Position numbers and translations under genes: made by a program
In this document: positions 50,561-62,803 of the stretch, one piece after another
Numbering within the stretch: position 1 is the stretch's first letter
Layout: each line of letters starts with the position of its first letter
DNA from: Prunella strophiata
Taxonomy: Eukaryota; Chordata; Aves; Passeriformes; Prunellidae
DNA length: 64,000 nt
Direction: 5' to 3'
Assembly: GCA_036583965.1 (NCBI GenBank)
Contig: JAZBQD010000027.1
Coordinates: 27,845,001 to 27,909,000, forward strand
The notes under the pieces: model-generated
What the model saw: only the letters and a program-made list of their open reading frames with translations
What the model was told of the DNA's origin: nothing
The model's database searches: none

Positions 50561-53165
50561 CTCAGCATCGCTGAGTCTGGGCTGTTTGCCTCAGGTCTGG
50601 CCCTTAGGGATCCATCCCAGGGCTGTCTCTGGAGGAGCAGAGCTGGGGCAGCCCTGCCCCTGAGCAGCTCTGCCCCATGGGCTCTCTGCAGCTCTCACAG
50701 AGCTCAGCTGCTCTCAGGCCCCAGAGGATTCATCTCCCCTGTTCTCTAATTCTTTGCAGGCTCAGCACACAGGCAATGCTTTTATCAGTTGTGTGCCTTT
50801 GTATTGATATTTGGGAGGGTATTTGTAATCTTCTGGGAAAGACCCTGAAAAATATTTCCTTAATCCTGGATCCTTTTCCTTTACCTTAAGTGAACTTGAC
50901 TTTTCTGACTCCCATCAATGAATTTAGAGACATGAGTCTTAAGTACAGAGCCATTGGATTATCTTAAAGAAAAACCAAAGTGAAAAGCTCCCAAAACAAG
51001 CCAAGCAAACCCCAAGAAAATATATTATCCATCCTGACAAGATCAGGTCACTCCTTGTTATGAAATTATCTGAGTCAAAAGCTTTAATTAGCATCTAGCT
51101 TCCCATTACTGTGCTTCTTCACCATCTTTCCTTTGGAGAGAGCAGTGTGGATGCTGATCTGAAGGCTTAGGAAGTGCTCTGCAGTATCTGATGTTTAATT
51201 GAAGCAGGGAGCAGCAGTGCCAGCTCTTCTCCTCAGATGCAGCTAAGGGTGTTCTGGGTATTAAAACTGGAGTTTTAGTTATCAGATCTGTTCCTAGGTA
51301 AGACAGGTAACCAGCTTCTCCCTGGCTTCCCTGTCAGTGTGCATTGGAATGACAATAGGTGCACCAGGAGCCAGCATTCTGATGGTGAATGTCTTGCTTC
51401 AAAATGCATAAGATTGGAGATGCACACATTCCTCCCTAATTGCAGGAAATTGCAGATCCCAGCAAAATTTGGAATGCAGCTGCTTATATAATTACATCTT
51501 CTTTCACTTGCTGTAGCTCAGCTTTACAGCCCTTCTAAAATATCTTCATAGTTTATGGGACAAATAATGCCCCCATTAATGTTACTTTGGGATCACCCCT
51601 CTCATTTATTCACCACCAGTTCCAAAGGACTGAGATTTTTCCTCATGCTGAACTAATAACAAGTGTTAAAAATTAGTGATTATATTAAGGTAGGCATTGT
51701 GCTTTAGCTGCTGTAATTATTGTTAAGCCAAAAGACATAATTTAAGTTTCTTCCTGGGGTTGGGTTTAGTAAGAAGTGCTAAGAAGTACCAATTCCTGTA
51801 CCTCAGGTCAGTTTGATTTTGGTTACATGCAAACATTTCCATTTTATGGCCTTTGGAAATAGAGGGTAATGGGTCATGTTAAAAGTTGTTAGGTTATTGG
51901 CAAATAAGTGTTGCTGTCTGCCACTGGTCATTGAAGGACAGATAAGATATAGATCACAATTCAGAGTTTAATGAAATGTGTTGGCACCACTTATACCACC
52001 ATCACAGGTGGGAAATGGTTGAAAGGTTGGAAAGGATTAACAGAAGGGTAATAGAGGAATTAATTTGGTCTGGCTTTTTGAGAAGTGAGAAAAGTGTAAT
52101 TGAACCAAGGCAAAGTTCATAGCTGGACCATGTTCTGCAAATTCCTAGGCAGAAGTGGAATTTTGAGGGTATTAGACTTTGAATGAAAGATGGTATGAGC
52201 AGACCCAGTGGCTGAGGTGGAACTTGCTGGAGAGGGGTGTGTTCTGACCCATAATTGCATTTCACTGCTGGGGTAGTGCAGTGATAGGGTAGTATTTTAC
52301 TCTGCTGGAGTCTGTGTTTAGAAACCCAAAACTATATGTTTCTAGTTTACCAAAATGTAGCAGAACATTGCAGAAATTACCAGGTGAGAGACTGTAGCCT
52401 GTGCTTTGTGATAGATTAGACTATTCAAACAGTTTATTATGACTTTAATCCTCCAGTGCATGAAAACTGGCATTAAATGGGCTATTTAAAGTCTCTTTGT
52501 GTACAATCAATGCTCTCACGAGAAGAAAGAAACCTCATTTAGGCAGGACAGTGTGGGAAGTCTTCAGCTATTAAAATAGAAAGTGATGGTTTCTAGCTTT
52601 TTAAACTGGTTAGTCTTGAGTGTGTAGAAATTGCAGCAGAAAATTAAAACCCTTGAAAGCTGACAGCAGAGAAGCTTGATTCAATGAGACAAGGTTTATA
52701 GAGCTGCAGTACTAACTCTGTAACTTCCTTACAGGCTTGAAATTACATTTGGGCAAGTTACTATAAGACATGAATTTGAAATTAGGCTAAGGTGTTTTTT
52801 ATAGTAGAACACCTGCTTACTCAGTGTTGTAGTGTTTCCAGAACAGCTGATTTCAGATATTGCTTTTGCTTTAACTTGTGGGCTTTTGTGTATAAGCAGC
52901 AAATGCCTTTAGATTATTTTCTGAAGGTTGGGGGCCTGATTTTCCTTCTCAGCAAATGTCTGAACTTCATGGGCTCTGCAGGGTCCTGTCCCCCCAGCTC
53001 TGTTATTTTTCTCAGCAGTAGGAGCTGCAGGATTTGATTTTCTGTCAATTATGCATTCACAGCATCCCTTGAAATAGTGACTTTCTCTGCTCCTCTGAGC
53101 CTGAATGGGTCACTGTCTACAGCTAAGGAAGGAAAGCATTTGTCATACCCTCAACCATCATTGTT

Positions 53166-53186
53166 AAAAAAAAAAAAAAAAAAAAA
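53166..53186. repeat. poly(A) run, 21 bases
   Basis: Uninterrupted A homopolymer in the last TEDC1 intron. No processed gene copy was recognised beside it. Confidence 0.95.
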
Positions 53187-56100
53187 GCAAACATTTTTGT
53201 TAAAAGAAACTGGTGCTCCAGCCAAATTATTGTTTATTGTTAAAGAAGACTAAAGCCCTCACCTTAATCATGTGTGAAAAAAGCTTTGTTTTTATGTCTT
53301 TGGGTCACACAGGCCTCTTGGGTTATTGATTTTCGTTCTGTACAAAGAGAAGCAGTGCTGGCATGTTCAGTTCCTGCTGGCTCTGATGATATTTGAGACA
53401 AACTCTGCTTGGGCATTCTCTTTGGGTGGTGTTTTGCATGGCTACTCTGTATGCAGCAAGGCACAGAATGCATGTTGAACAGTGAGGAAATCCTTGTACA
53501 GGAGCACAAAGGGTTTCTGGGTGGGAATCGTGGGATCTCTCTGGCTGTTTTGGGTATATTCTACTTTCTTTTCATATTTACTGGTATTTCTTCTGTACTC
53601 AGAGAAGACTCTGCTCTTCCCCCTACTATGTTATTGATACTTCTGCTTATTATTTCTTTTTGCTCATTTCTTTTGTGCTTGGTGCTGTTTTCTCAGTGCT
53701 GACAAGGAAGACTTTCTTAAAAGTAGTCTGCAAATCCTTGTTTATCCCTTTTTCTGTATCCCAGATAGACTGTCAGCTGGGATTACAGCTCTGCAAGGCA
53801 TTTCTTGGGGGGTGGTAGTGGAATAACCACTAAACTGTAAGGCAGCACAAGGTATAAATAATGATCCTTTATTAAGTGTTTGTGCTGATTAAAGACAAGT
53901 GCTTGTAAGGTTCAGCCCCTGATTTGGATTCCACCCTGGAAAGGGAGAGCTCCTGAAGCAGTGTGAATTTGCCATTCCTGGTTTCCAGTGGCCAGCTGTC
54001 AGGATTTCTGCTCAGCATCCATCCCAGCCATATCTCCCTGCTTATCCCACTCTCACTCCTCACTTACAGATCTTTATCTAAAATTGATGCTTGGCTGTTG
54101 AATTAGAGTCTGCTCAGTTTGCTTGGAGGCTGAGAGCCCTGGGCAGCTCCTCCAGGCTGGTGAGCCCATTGCTGGAGATGTTGTGGTGTGCTGGGGAGCT
54201 GTTTGGAGCCAGGGTGGAGAGTGCACTGACTGTCTCCTCTGTTCCTGCAGTCTGACCCCTCATTGATCTTATATTGCCAAGCATGTAATATTGCACTTCA
54301 TCCTTTTCAACTCCCCAGGCACAGGGGTCTTCTTAGGCATGATTTGAAGTTTAAAATAAAACTCAGAAATGAGCAGCCTTTAGGAATACGAAATTCTGCA
54401 AGTCAGATGCTGTTTGGTGTTTTCAGAGTTTATGAAATGTGTTGGGTTATTATGCCCTGATGGCAAGGGAGCATGACTTGGTGGCTTGGATATTGTGCCT
54501 GTTTATATTTCCTAATTTCCTTTCGCTCCCCAACCTCAAAAGACAAGATCTGAGATTTTTCTGTTTGTTCCTTGTGTCTGGGAGCACAAAGGAGGCTCAT
54601 TGTGTTTTCTGGCAAAGGCAGTCATCACAGTGTGTAGTATCTGTACAGCTTGGCAAGGATAATTTGTGTTTCATCCTCTATGCATATGGGGTCTTCTCCC
54701 TGTTCATAAGGGAAACATGAGAGGAGGAGTGGACAGATAGGACTGGAGACAGAATATGTGCCATTTCTAGGCTTGTGCAGGGTGTTTTTTCTGAACAATA
54801 CTGTTCTAGCTGTTTCTGCAAAACTCCTAGAATAATATGAAGAGATTGTGATTTAAAAGTATTAACATGATTCTGGTCTTTATCATCCACTTCAAAAGAG
54901 ATTCCAGCCATTTGTTTGCTATTCCTTCTTTGAAGCTGCAATACAATCATAAAATGGAAATGTTCCTGTGATTCCCCCTCCTCCTCCTGGAAGGAGATGT
55001 TTGGACCTTTCCTTGCTACTGCTTTTTAAACCTGCATCTCTGTCTAGTGGCTTCCTTCAAGGATGCAACTGCAAGGCTTTCAGGTTGCTATGTGAAGTTT
55101 CAACAAGCTGAAATGTTGACTTCCAGCATTTGGGAGATTGTCACTTCAGCTAGGCCATTACTGGGAATGATTTCAGTAACATGATGTGGTTATCCAGATC
55201 TCTCAGCATCTCTTTGGGATGTCTTGCGTGTTGGTTACATTCTCTCCAAATAAATTCATGTTCAGCTTGCTTTTCAGCAGGAAAAGAAATCATTTGTGTG
55301 TAATTTTTTTCTGCATTTTTTATTAGTGAGTTATGAAAAATGGGAGAGAGATCAGCCTCTCTGGCATGATTCCAGACCCTATGGAATGAAACACAGAGCT
55401 CTGAGAAGTTCATTACCAGAAAGGTGCAGGCAAATGTGAGGGAGCTGAGGGGCTGGAAGGTTTCCTTTTGAGGAGGGATCAAGTGAGCTTCACTATCAGA
55501 AGACTGGGGCTGTCCACATGGTCAGGGGAGGTGAATGTGGGTAACACTGTTCTGGCCTCAAAGCTGTGGAACATGCAAAGAAACTGGAAGGCAGCTTACT
55601 CAAAATATGCAATATTAGCTTTGCCATGATTTGCCCATTGAAGTCATTGTTACAAGATCCATTCAAAGCCAGAGGATTCCCAGGACTGAAAATAGGTGAG
55701 ATAGTACTGGCTGTTCTTTTCATTCAGCCAGCTGCCTTTGGGTGGAAGATATTTCAGAGAAGCTTGGGCTGAGGAGGTGCTGGAGGAGTTAATCGTGTGT
55801 AGGTAGGTGTTTGCAGGCTCAGAGCCTCTTCTGTGCATTGGTGCAAGGGTACATCCACCACAGTGGATTAACCAAGCTGCCTGCTCAGCCTGGTGTTTGG
55901 ATGTGCCTCCCCTTTGCATATTCCCCATTTCCAGCTCTGTACTGGGCCCATCCTTTTCTGCTTTGGCTTGGCCATTTGCCTCAATCAGATGCCAGCCTGA
56001 ATGGTTTTGTGAAGGCAGCATCCCAGTGATGTCCCAGGGAGGTGGTAAACCATTTCCATACCTGCTGGATGTCCTGCCTGGCTTGGTTCCACCATGCCAG

Positions 56101-59100
56101 GGACTGGAGGCCACCTGTCTGCTGACCCTCAGCCAATGTTGAAGAGGTCTGTTTCATTGCAGTGCTTATTCCTTTGCACATCCCTGCTTGTGGATGTGTC
56201 AGCAGGGTCTGTGCCTGTGCACACTGCAGCCCTTAGCACCATGCCAGCTTTGGGGAGGACAGCCCAGGCTGGCTGTCACTTTGGCCCCTTCTCAGTCTCT
56301 CCCAGATGCAATACTGCTCCCTGCAACTCCACTGGTTTGTTGGCTTCTTCTTAGAACATCTAAGTCATTGCAGTTTTCCTGTTAGCTTTTAGTTCCTAAT
56401 ACCTTTTGAAGGCTGAAGTTATCTAAAGGAAAACATCTGGGCACACTCAGGGCAGTTTGGCCACTGTCCTGTCCCAAAGAGCAGCCATGAAATTAGGAGC
56501 TGGGAAGGGAGAAGCCAACCCAGTGCAGAGCAGGATGTGTCAGTGTGAAGATGCTGATTCTTCATCAGCTGATTCCCTCTGTGTTTGGAGTGGAATTTCT
56601 CAAAGTGCACCAGGTCCCTTTGGGATGAGGATGGTTCTGTACAAGTGGAAAAAATGATTATCATGTTGTTGTATTTATTTGGAGAGGATGTGCAGCAGTT
56701 TTCAGACAGCACTACACACCTAATTGGGAATTCAAATTCCAGCTGGTAGATTGAGGCTGAAAGGCAGAGCTGTGGGATGGAAACGGGCAGGCACAAAATG
56801 CTGAGGCTCCTAATCTTTTACAATATGTTTGTTTAATACAAAGTGGTCTATTGAGATTGTTTTGCAGAGTAAAATAATCATTGTGTGCTGACTAATGGGA
56901 GACAGCAAGCTGTTAAAGAGCATCAATTAACCATACAGGAGGAGATTATTGAGTATTTTCACAAGCATTCAGGATGTGAAGAGTAAAGGATATTGCTTGA
57001 AGGTAACCCTCAGAGATTTTTAGCAGTTGAAATCTATAAACTGCAACAAGAGTATCTGTGGCCATACATATGTTTGCAGAGCCTTCCAAGAAGAACAGAA
57101 CTGGAGTTAGCTTTCCAGTTCCAGATTGTGCTGATAGGAAATAAACAGTGCTTTGCTGAACTTGTTATCTTATTTAATACTGATAATTTTAAGAATTCCC
57201 CCTCTTTAGTTTATCTAATGTTATCTCAGGAAACACTGATTCTCTTTATAGAAGGTAGCATGTGCAACATCCTTCTGATACTTGGGTGTAGGTTCTGTTA
57301 CACTTCTGTTTCCCTGGCTCTGGGGCTGTTGTCCTTGTCCTTGCAGCTGCTCCTGCTTCCCTGTAGTAATTCCTATCCCTGCTGTTGCTGTGGGTTAGAA
57401 CTGGATGCACTCAGTGCTGAGAGGAGCATGCTGCTCCTCCATCATGTGCCTTGCTTAATGGATAATAAAATTCTCCAGTTTTGACTGGAGGAGAATATGA
57501 AAACCTATGTTTCATTAAGAATGCTTTTATACAGCCTTACTGTGCTTCTGCTGGAGTTTAATGTGAAAAATAAATAACATCTTGTGGGCTCTGTTTGCTG
57601 AGTGATGTTGTTGTTTGTAACTGATGGGAAATTTTTCCCATCCTGGATTCCAGCGTTAAATCCACTTTGTGCAAACATCATTTTCCATTTATTCATTGGC
57701 TGTGGGGAGACCAGATAACACTGAATTTATTTTTCCAGTTTTGTTTCTTCTGAAGTGGTGTTAGAGAATTGCACCTCAGTTATTCTTACAGCCAACAGCA
57801 AGAGATGTCCCTGGGATTCCTTGGGGATTATGATAAAGAGGGACCCCTGGTTCTTGGACAAGGACAAAGATAGACTTCTCTCAGCTTCAATTCTCTGTTC
57901 AAATGCCTTAATCAACAGAGGTCTCCTTTAACAGATGGTTCTGCATTGATAAAGCCTTTAATGTGTTAGTAAAAATTCAGAGAAATTTACTCCTTTTCTG
58001 ATTTGATTGATTTTCTTAATCTTCTTTAAGCCGAGGCTGAGGGGTGAGAATAGCTCATCAGGAAGACTATGGAGAGGATTAATTACTTGGCTGCAAAACT
58101 CATGGAGATATTCTGAAGGAAGATGTGGGACTGAGTGAGCAGAGCCCTGGTGAAGGTTGGTGTCAGTGGAGGAATTTAGCTGTGACTGCAGCTGTCACAC
58201 CTGCAGTGTTTCTCTGTCAGACAGTGCAGACTGATCCCCTACAGGCCATTCCCCCCTGAACTTGTTTCAGTAATAAAACCTTCCCCCCAATCTGGGGGAT
58301 AAAAATCCTTTTCTTCTCACAGACAGCAGCTGCTCTGACCCTGGGCAGCTGCAGCTCCACAGGGGGAAATGCTGCAGGTGCTTCACTACCTTAGGACTCT
58401 TGGCCTTGCAGCTGGAGCTGCCTTGAGCTCTGCCTGATCTCTGGTGCTTCAGAGAGCTGCCAAAACATCCCCGACTTTACAGGGAACTTGTCAAAGCTGT
58501 GATGTCTGAGGTACCGATATCTTAATGCAGATCTGCAGATTTAAAACCCCAAGGAGTTGTTCAGCTTCACCCACGGGCAGGAGGGGGAGGGGTTGCAGAG
58601 CAATTTCAAGGCTGGAAGGGGGATCATTAGCACTGAGCTTGACCTGAGCTGAGCTTTGGCCAAAGGATTCATCCCTGGAGCTGCATTGAAGCATTTCATG
58701 GTTCATTATCCTCACAGTAGGAAACAGTGTCTTGCTCTGAAGCTGAATATCTTAACTCCAATTTTGATCTTCTTATGGCTTTGTCAGCAAAGTCTGATCT
58801 TTACCACCTTTTCCCCCACTTCCTTTTAGGAGGTAAAACAAACTATGTGTCTGTCTCCATTAATGGAATATTTTGAATTCTCTAAGTTTCATATTCTGAG
58901 GTTTGTTTTCTGGGCTGTGGGTCACTGGATGCTCTGCCTGTGACTCCTACTCTCTGTTTCCCTGTGGTTTTTTGAGGCACAAGCTCCAGAACTGTGCACA
59001 GGTCTCAGGAGAGCTCTAGGATTTGTGCAGGTTGCAGAGGCAGCATCGCCTTTGGGAAACTTTGCTGCTTTTTGACTGAGTTGATTTGGCAGCTTTTTGC

Positions 59101-60016
59101 CATAGCAGAAACAGAAAATCCCATTGGGCCAAGAACCATTTCCCTGAAGGCCTTAGCAGGGTGCCTCTTTTACAGATGTTTCCCCACTGACAAGTGCATT
59201 TGGAGATGAGTCACTGAATTCATATTTAATCCACGAGTAAAATTGGCAAGGCAATTACCATCTTGCAAGTTCTTCAAATCAAATTGTTGGAGAACATTAA
59301 ATCAAATGCTTTGGAAAAATCCCAGTATATACAATTGCTTTTATAATCCAGACTGTGATGCTGTCACAAGAAAAGCTTTTATTTTATTGGGGCTTGTCTT
59401 CAGGGAAAGTGTGCTGCCTGGTACTCATTTTGGTCTTGGCCTCTGCTTGACTCTGCTCCATTATTTTCCTCTTCCTAATTGTTACCCCATAATGAGAACT
59501 GAGAATTAAGGAATTGCTTGCTTACAGTTGTCACCCCTACTTTTCAGCATTGCCAAGTGCAGGAAACATTTGCAAACCCAAATAATGCTGTTGTTCACAA
59601 GGCAGTTAATCTGTTATGACAACCTGGTGGCTCAAAGCACAGCAGGGATGCAGGTGACTCTGCTGGGTCTCCCTTTTTGGTAGGTGTGTTTTGCTCTGAA
59701 GCCACCCCACCCACTCCCCAGTGAGAGGGAAGCATTAAAGCCTGGTCTGTAAATCATCAGTGGAGGGGCTGGACTGGGAATCTGCAAACAAATGATTACA
59801 GGCAGCTCTCTGGGTACTGGGGCTGCTGCCTGGCTGAAAGCACACAAAGTTAGCTTAATTCAGTTTGCTCTGCTTCAGTTTACACTCACAGTTGGCTTCT
59901 CTTTTTGGTACATCCTAGTCCAAACATGATGCTTTGTATTGTTTCCTGGGGGGAGGATTTCTTTCACAGAAATGTACCCTACTCTCCCCTTCCTGTTCTT
60001 TTTCTTCCCTCTACAG

Positions 60017-60373
60017 GTGGCAGCAAGAGAAGAACTACAGGAGGAGAGGTTCTCTGCCACTGCTAGAAAGATACAGGAAAGCATTGAACTCAAACTGAGA
60101 GGTCTCACATCCCTCTGTGCTCCACAGAAAAACAAAATGCACGGTTTGTGCAGGCTGGTGCTGAGGAACAAACACCCTGCCAGCAAAATGGGCTGTGGGC
60201 AGTGTGTGTCCAAGGAGGCTGTTGGAGCTGTCAGTGCTGCAGAGGTGATCAGAGAGCTGCAGGTGAGAGAGGCCAGCCTGCAGAGAGAGCTGCAGCAGCT
60301 GCGGCAGCAGTGCAGGCACAGGCTGGATGGAATTGCAGAAGGCTTGGAGGGAGTGATCTGTATCTCCCCTTGA
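60017..60373 (+). CDS. TEDC1: TEDC1 terminal coding exon with stop codon
   Basis: This 357-base exon follows a strong acceptor (TTTCTTCCCTCTACAG) and starts in phase 0. It reads 118 codons to TGA at 60371-60373. It begins VAAREELQEERFSATARK, passes a basic, cysteine-containing middle (residues about 40-70), then AAEVIRELQ and the coiled coil SLQRELQQLRQQC, and ends EGVICISP. Human TEDC1 ends in the same order: an EWSATRQALQEA helix, a variable region, AAEVIGTLRAQEARLEAQL and a short LIWIPP-like tail (recalled). That supports this as the true C-terminus. A strong donor-like CAG|GTGAGA lies inside the exon at 60262/60263. Using it would remove the conserved final helix, so I favour read-through. 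Confidence 0.95.
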   Translation: MAAREELQEERFSATARKIQESIELKLRGLTSLCAPQKNKMHGLCRLVLRNKHPASKMGCGQCVSKEAVGAVSAAEVIRELQVREASLQRELQQLRQQCRHRLDGIAEGLEGVICISP

Positions 60374-60945
60374 AGACAGAAACTGGGCTGAGAGAAGCAA
60401 AGAAACAGAGTGCCTTGGTCACATTGTGCAGCCTGGCATGGGGGAGTGGGAGCTGAGGAACCAGATGTAATTTCTAATTCTGTAGCCTGGGAATCATAAC
60501 TTGTTACTGCTTTGTGAGTTGTACTGGGGCCACAACCTCAGTGCTCTCTCTGCAGCCCCTTTATTGCTAACCCTGCCAATTAAATTCTGCATTAGGTCTT
60601 GGTGGGAGTGTGCATAAATCTCTTTTATCTTCTGGATTTCTAGTTCTTCTGCCAAGCCCTGGGCTCTTTGACAGTGCTCAGCTGCGAGGCACGGTGTACA
60701 TCGAGGCTGTGCATTGAAGTACTAATTGCATTCAATATTTCCCAGCAATTGGAAGAGTTCATTAGTCAGAAAAATCCAAGTATTGGAGAACATGAAAAAT
60801 ACCAAGGCTTAGAAAGATTGGAAATATTCAAGAGTGTGTTGTTTTAATTCAGCTGCTCGGAGTATTTGTGGCAGCTATAATGTAGTCACAATAAAGAAAA
60901 ACAAATGCCTAATAATAAATAAAGCACTGCACTGATTTCATTTAC
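60374..60945 (+). other. TEDC1: TEDC1 3' UTR (end uncertain)
   Basis: Non-coding sequence directly after the stop. Candidate poly(A) signals are ATTAAA at 60579-60584 and AATAAA at 60890-60895, 60914-60919 and 60918-60923. The cluster near 60890-60923 is the strongest, giving a 3' UTR of roughly 550-570 bases. The earlier ATTAAA would give about 230. Confidence 0.6.
60890..60923 (+). promoter_or_regulatory. TEDC1: cluster of AATAAA poly(A) signals
   Basis: Three canonical AATAAA hexamers occur within 34 bases about 520 bases after the TEDC1 stop. They are followed by a T/G-containing stretch (TTTACTGGTGTGATG) that could act as a downstream element. Use is inferred only. Confidence 0.5.
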
Positions 60946-62212
60946 TGGTGTGATGCACTTGAAGTAATTGGGTTCTCAAAGAGAACAAACTAGAAATCCA
61001 TTCTATCAGGTTATGAGTCACAGTGAGATGGATAACTTATGGAGCTGCTATAGGAAGTTTCTGTGATACAGAACTACAACCCTAACTTCCAAGCCTGAGG
61101 AGTCTCCAAGCTCTGTCTCTCAAGGCTTCTTCCCTTGGAACAGTGAAATGCTTTTCCTTTGGCCTTAATTTCTTACCCTTTTCTGGTTTGCTTTCACCAA
61201 GGAATATTTTTATGTTCTAGTTGTACACTTTGAGAAATAAATAATATTTAAAGAAACCTGTCTGCTTTTCATTTGTGAATTGCTGTGAGCAGAGGGATTT
61301 CTTTTGTCTGGGGAAGCAGCCCCTGGGAGCAGGGTGTTTGTGTGTGTGTGCAAGGCTGTCAGTCACAAGCAGTGTTCACTGGGAGTGACATGCAGTCCTG
61401 GAGCAGAAACACCCTGTGGGACTGGCAGGATCCATGGCTGGGGCAGGTGGCCCCAGGCTGCTTCTCCTGGAAGAATCTCCATGGCTTTGAAAAGCCAGTC
61501 CACACCACTCTGCTTTCCATCTCTGTAGGTGCAGGGTACCTGTTTCAGGCTGGCACAGCTTTGGGCAGGTGTTGGCTCCAGGACTGCTGACATTTAATGC
61601 ACGAGAGGACTCATTCAGACACAGGCTTCACAGAAAATTATTCATGAATGGGAGTGAAGCAGTATATCCCAGAACTAACAAGAGTGGCAGCACCAGTCTC
61701 TCTCTGAGTATTTTATATCCTCTTTTAGCTTTTACACAAGGAAATTTTCATACTGCATCACCTTTAGGTTTAAAATGTTGCCCTCAAAAGATCTTTTCTT
61801 CTCCTGGGATATTCAGCAGAGAAGAGTGGGCAAATATTCTTGAGCATGGCAAGAGCCCTCAGATCCAAGTGCAGGTTTAGCTCATGCCCTGCTGTGGCTT
61901 CTCAGGGCTGGCTCAGTGCTGGATTCCAGGATTTATTATCCTGCTGTGCACTGAACCTGTCAGGAGTCACTTGGGGATGGCTGATGTCCTGGGATCAGCC
62001 CTTTGTCACCACACACACTGAGCACCCTGTGCTTCAGTGCCCAGCTCCTTCAGCAGAGACTGTAACTGGCAGCACCTTGCCCCTGCTTGACCTGAAGAAG
62101 TGGTTTTTCCTCAGGTCAGAAATGGCAGTGCTCAGTACAGTGTACAACGTGTGTGTGATGTGCAGAAGTGCCCACAGTTGTCCAGGTCTCTCATGTGTTT
62201 CAAGAGACCCAG
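60946..62212. other. intergenic or extended 3' region
   Basis: No recognised gene. A further AATAAA lies near 61239 and a short GT run near 61338-61350. An acceptor near 61528 opens a short frame, but no family similarity is seen. Confidence 0.6.
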
Positions 62213-62803
62213 ATGTGTGTGTTGGAAAGTCTCTGTATTCCAGCCTGAGCACCAAAGGAGCAGTCAGGACTCTTCATTTGTGGTCTCCAAGGTTGTTTAT
62301 TTTTCCTTATCTATTACATTCTTTCCCTGACCCCGAGGTCTGTTCAGCAGGTCAGTCCAAGGCACACTGCCCACCTCTGGGGGGTGTTGTCTTTTTATAC
62401 TAAAAACTCCCTGTACATTATTTACAGTTATTTTCCAATACCTATCACCCATGTTACACAGTCCAACTCTGCTCTAAGCCAATCCAAAAGTGCCACCATC
62501 ACCCAGAAGATGGAGGCTGTGAAGAAGGAGAAAGAAGGACAGAACACACCCAAATTCCTCCATCTTGGCCCCCAAACCCCTATTCTAAAAAACCCTAAAA
62601 TTCTACTTTTTCACCCTGTGATAAACTAATTATTACTCTACTTAATTTTTGTGGCTTGCAGCTCTTCATATAAGGTTGGTAATTTTTTCCATGGCTCAGA
62701 ATCAAAGGCACAGGGGTCTTGGGCTCTGTGCCAAGGTCTCTGAGTCCCCTGCCAGGGGCTGGAGCCATCCAGGGCAGCCAGAGGGATGTGCTGGGCTCTG
62801 ACA
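62213..62803 (-). mobile_element. solo LTR of an endogenous retrovirus (copy B)
   Basis: This 591-base block is the reverse complement of the LTR at 25202-25794 and nearly identical over long stretches. Read on the minus strand it starts TGTCAGAGCCCAGC, has TATAAAAAGACAACACC, and carries an AATAAA signal shortly before its end, so the minus strand is sense. A possible 5-base duplication CCCAG lies at 62208-62212 and 62804-62808. This leaves one base of uncertainty at the left edge. No gag, pol or env sequence adjoins it. Confidence 0.83.

Larger units (their letters stand above)
40637..60016 (+). other. TEDC1: TEDC1 intron, 19.4 kb
   Basis: The last intron of the gene. It contains an old CR1-like fragment (41790-42140), a 65-bp tandem duplication (43045-43173), a purine-rich GGAGA tract near 40912-40945, a CR1 3' end (50167-50560) and homopolymer runs. 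A 150-base open segment at 46229-46378 has exon-like borders and helical composition but no counterpart in the family; see findings. No RNA gene or second coding gene was recognised. Confidence 0.87.

Noticed and set aside
50242..50568. Minus-strand open frame of 108 codons
   Set aside because: It is the usual spurious peptide from the CR1 3' region (LDIRKNFFTKKVGKCWNRMP) and not a host gene.
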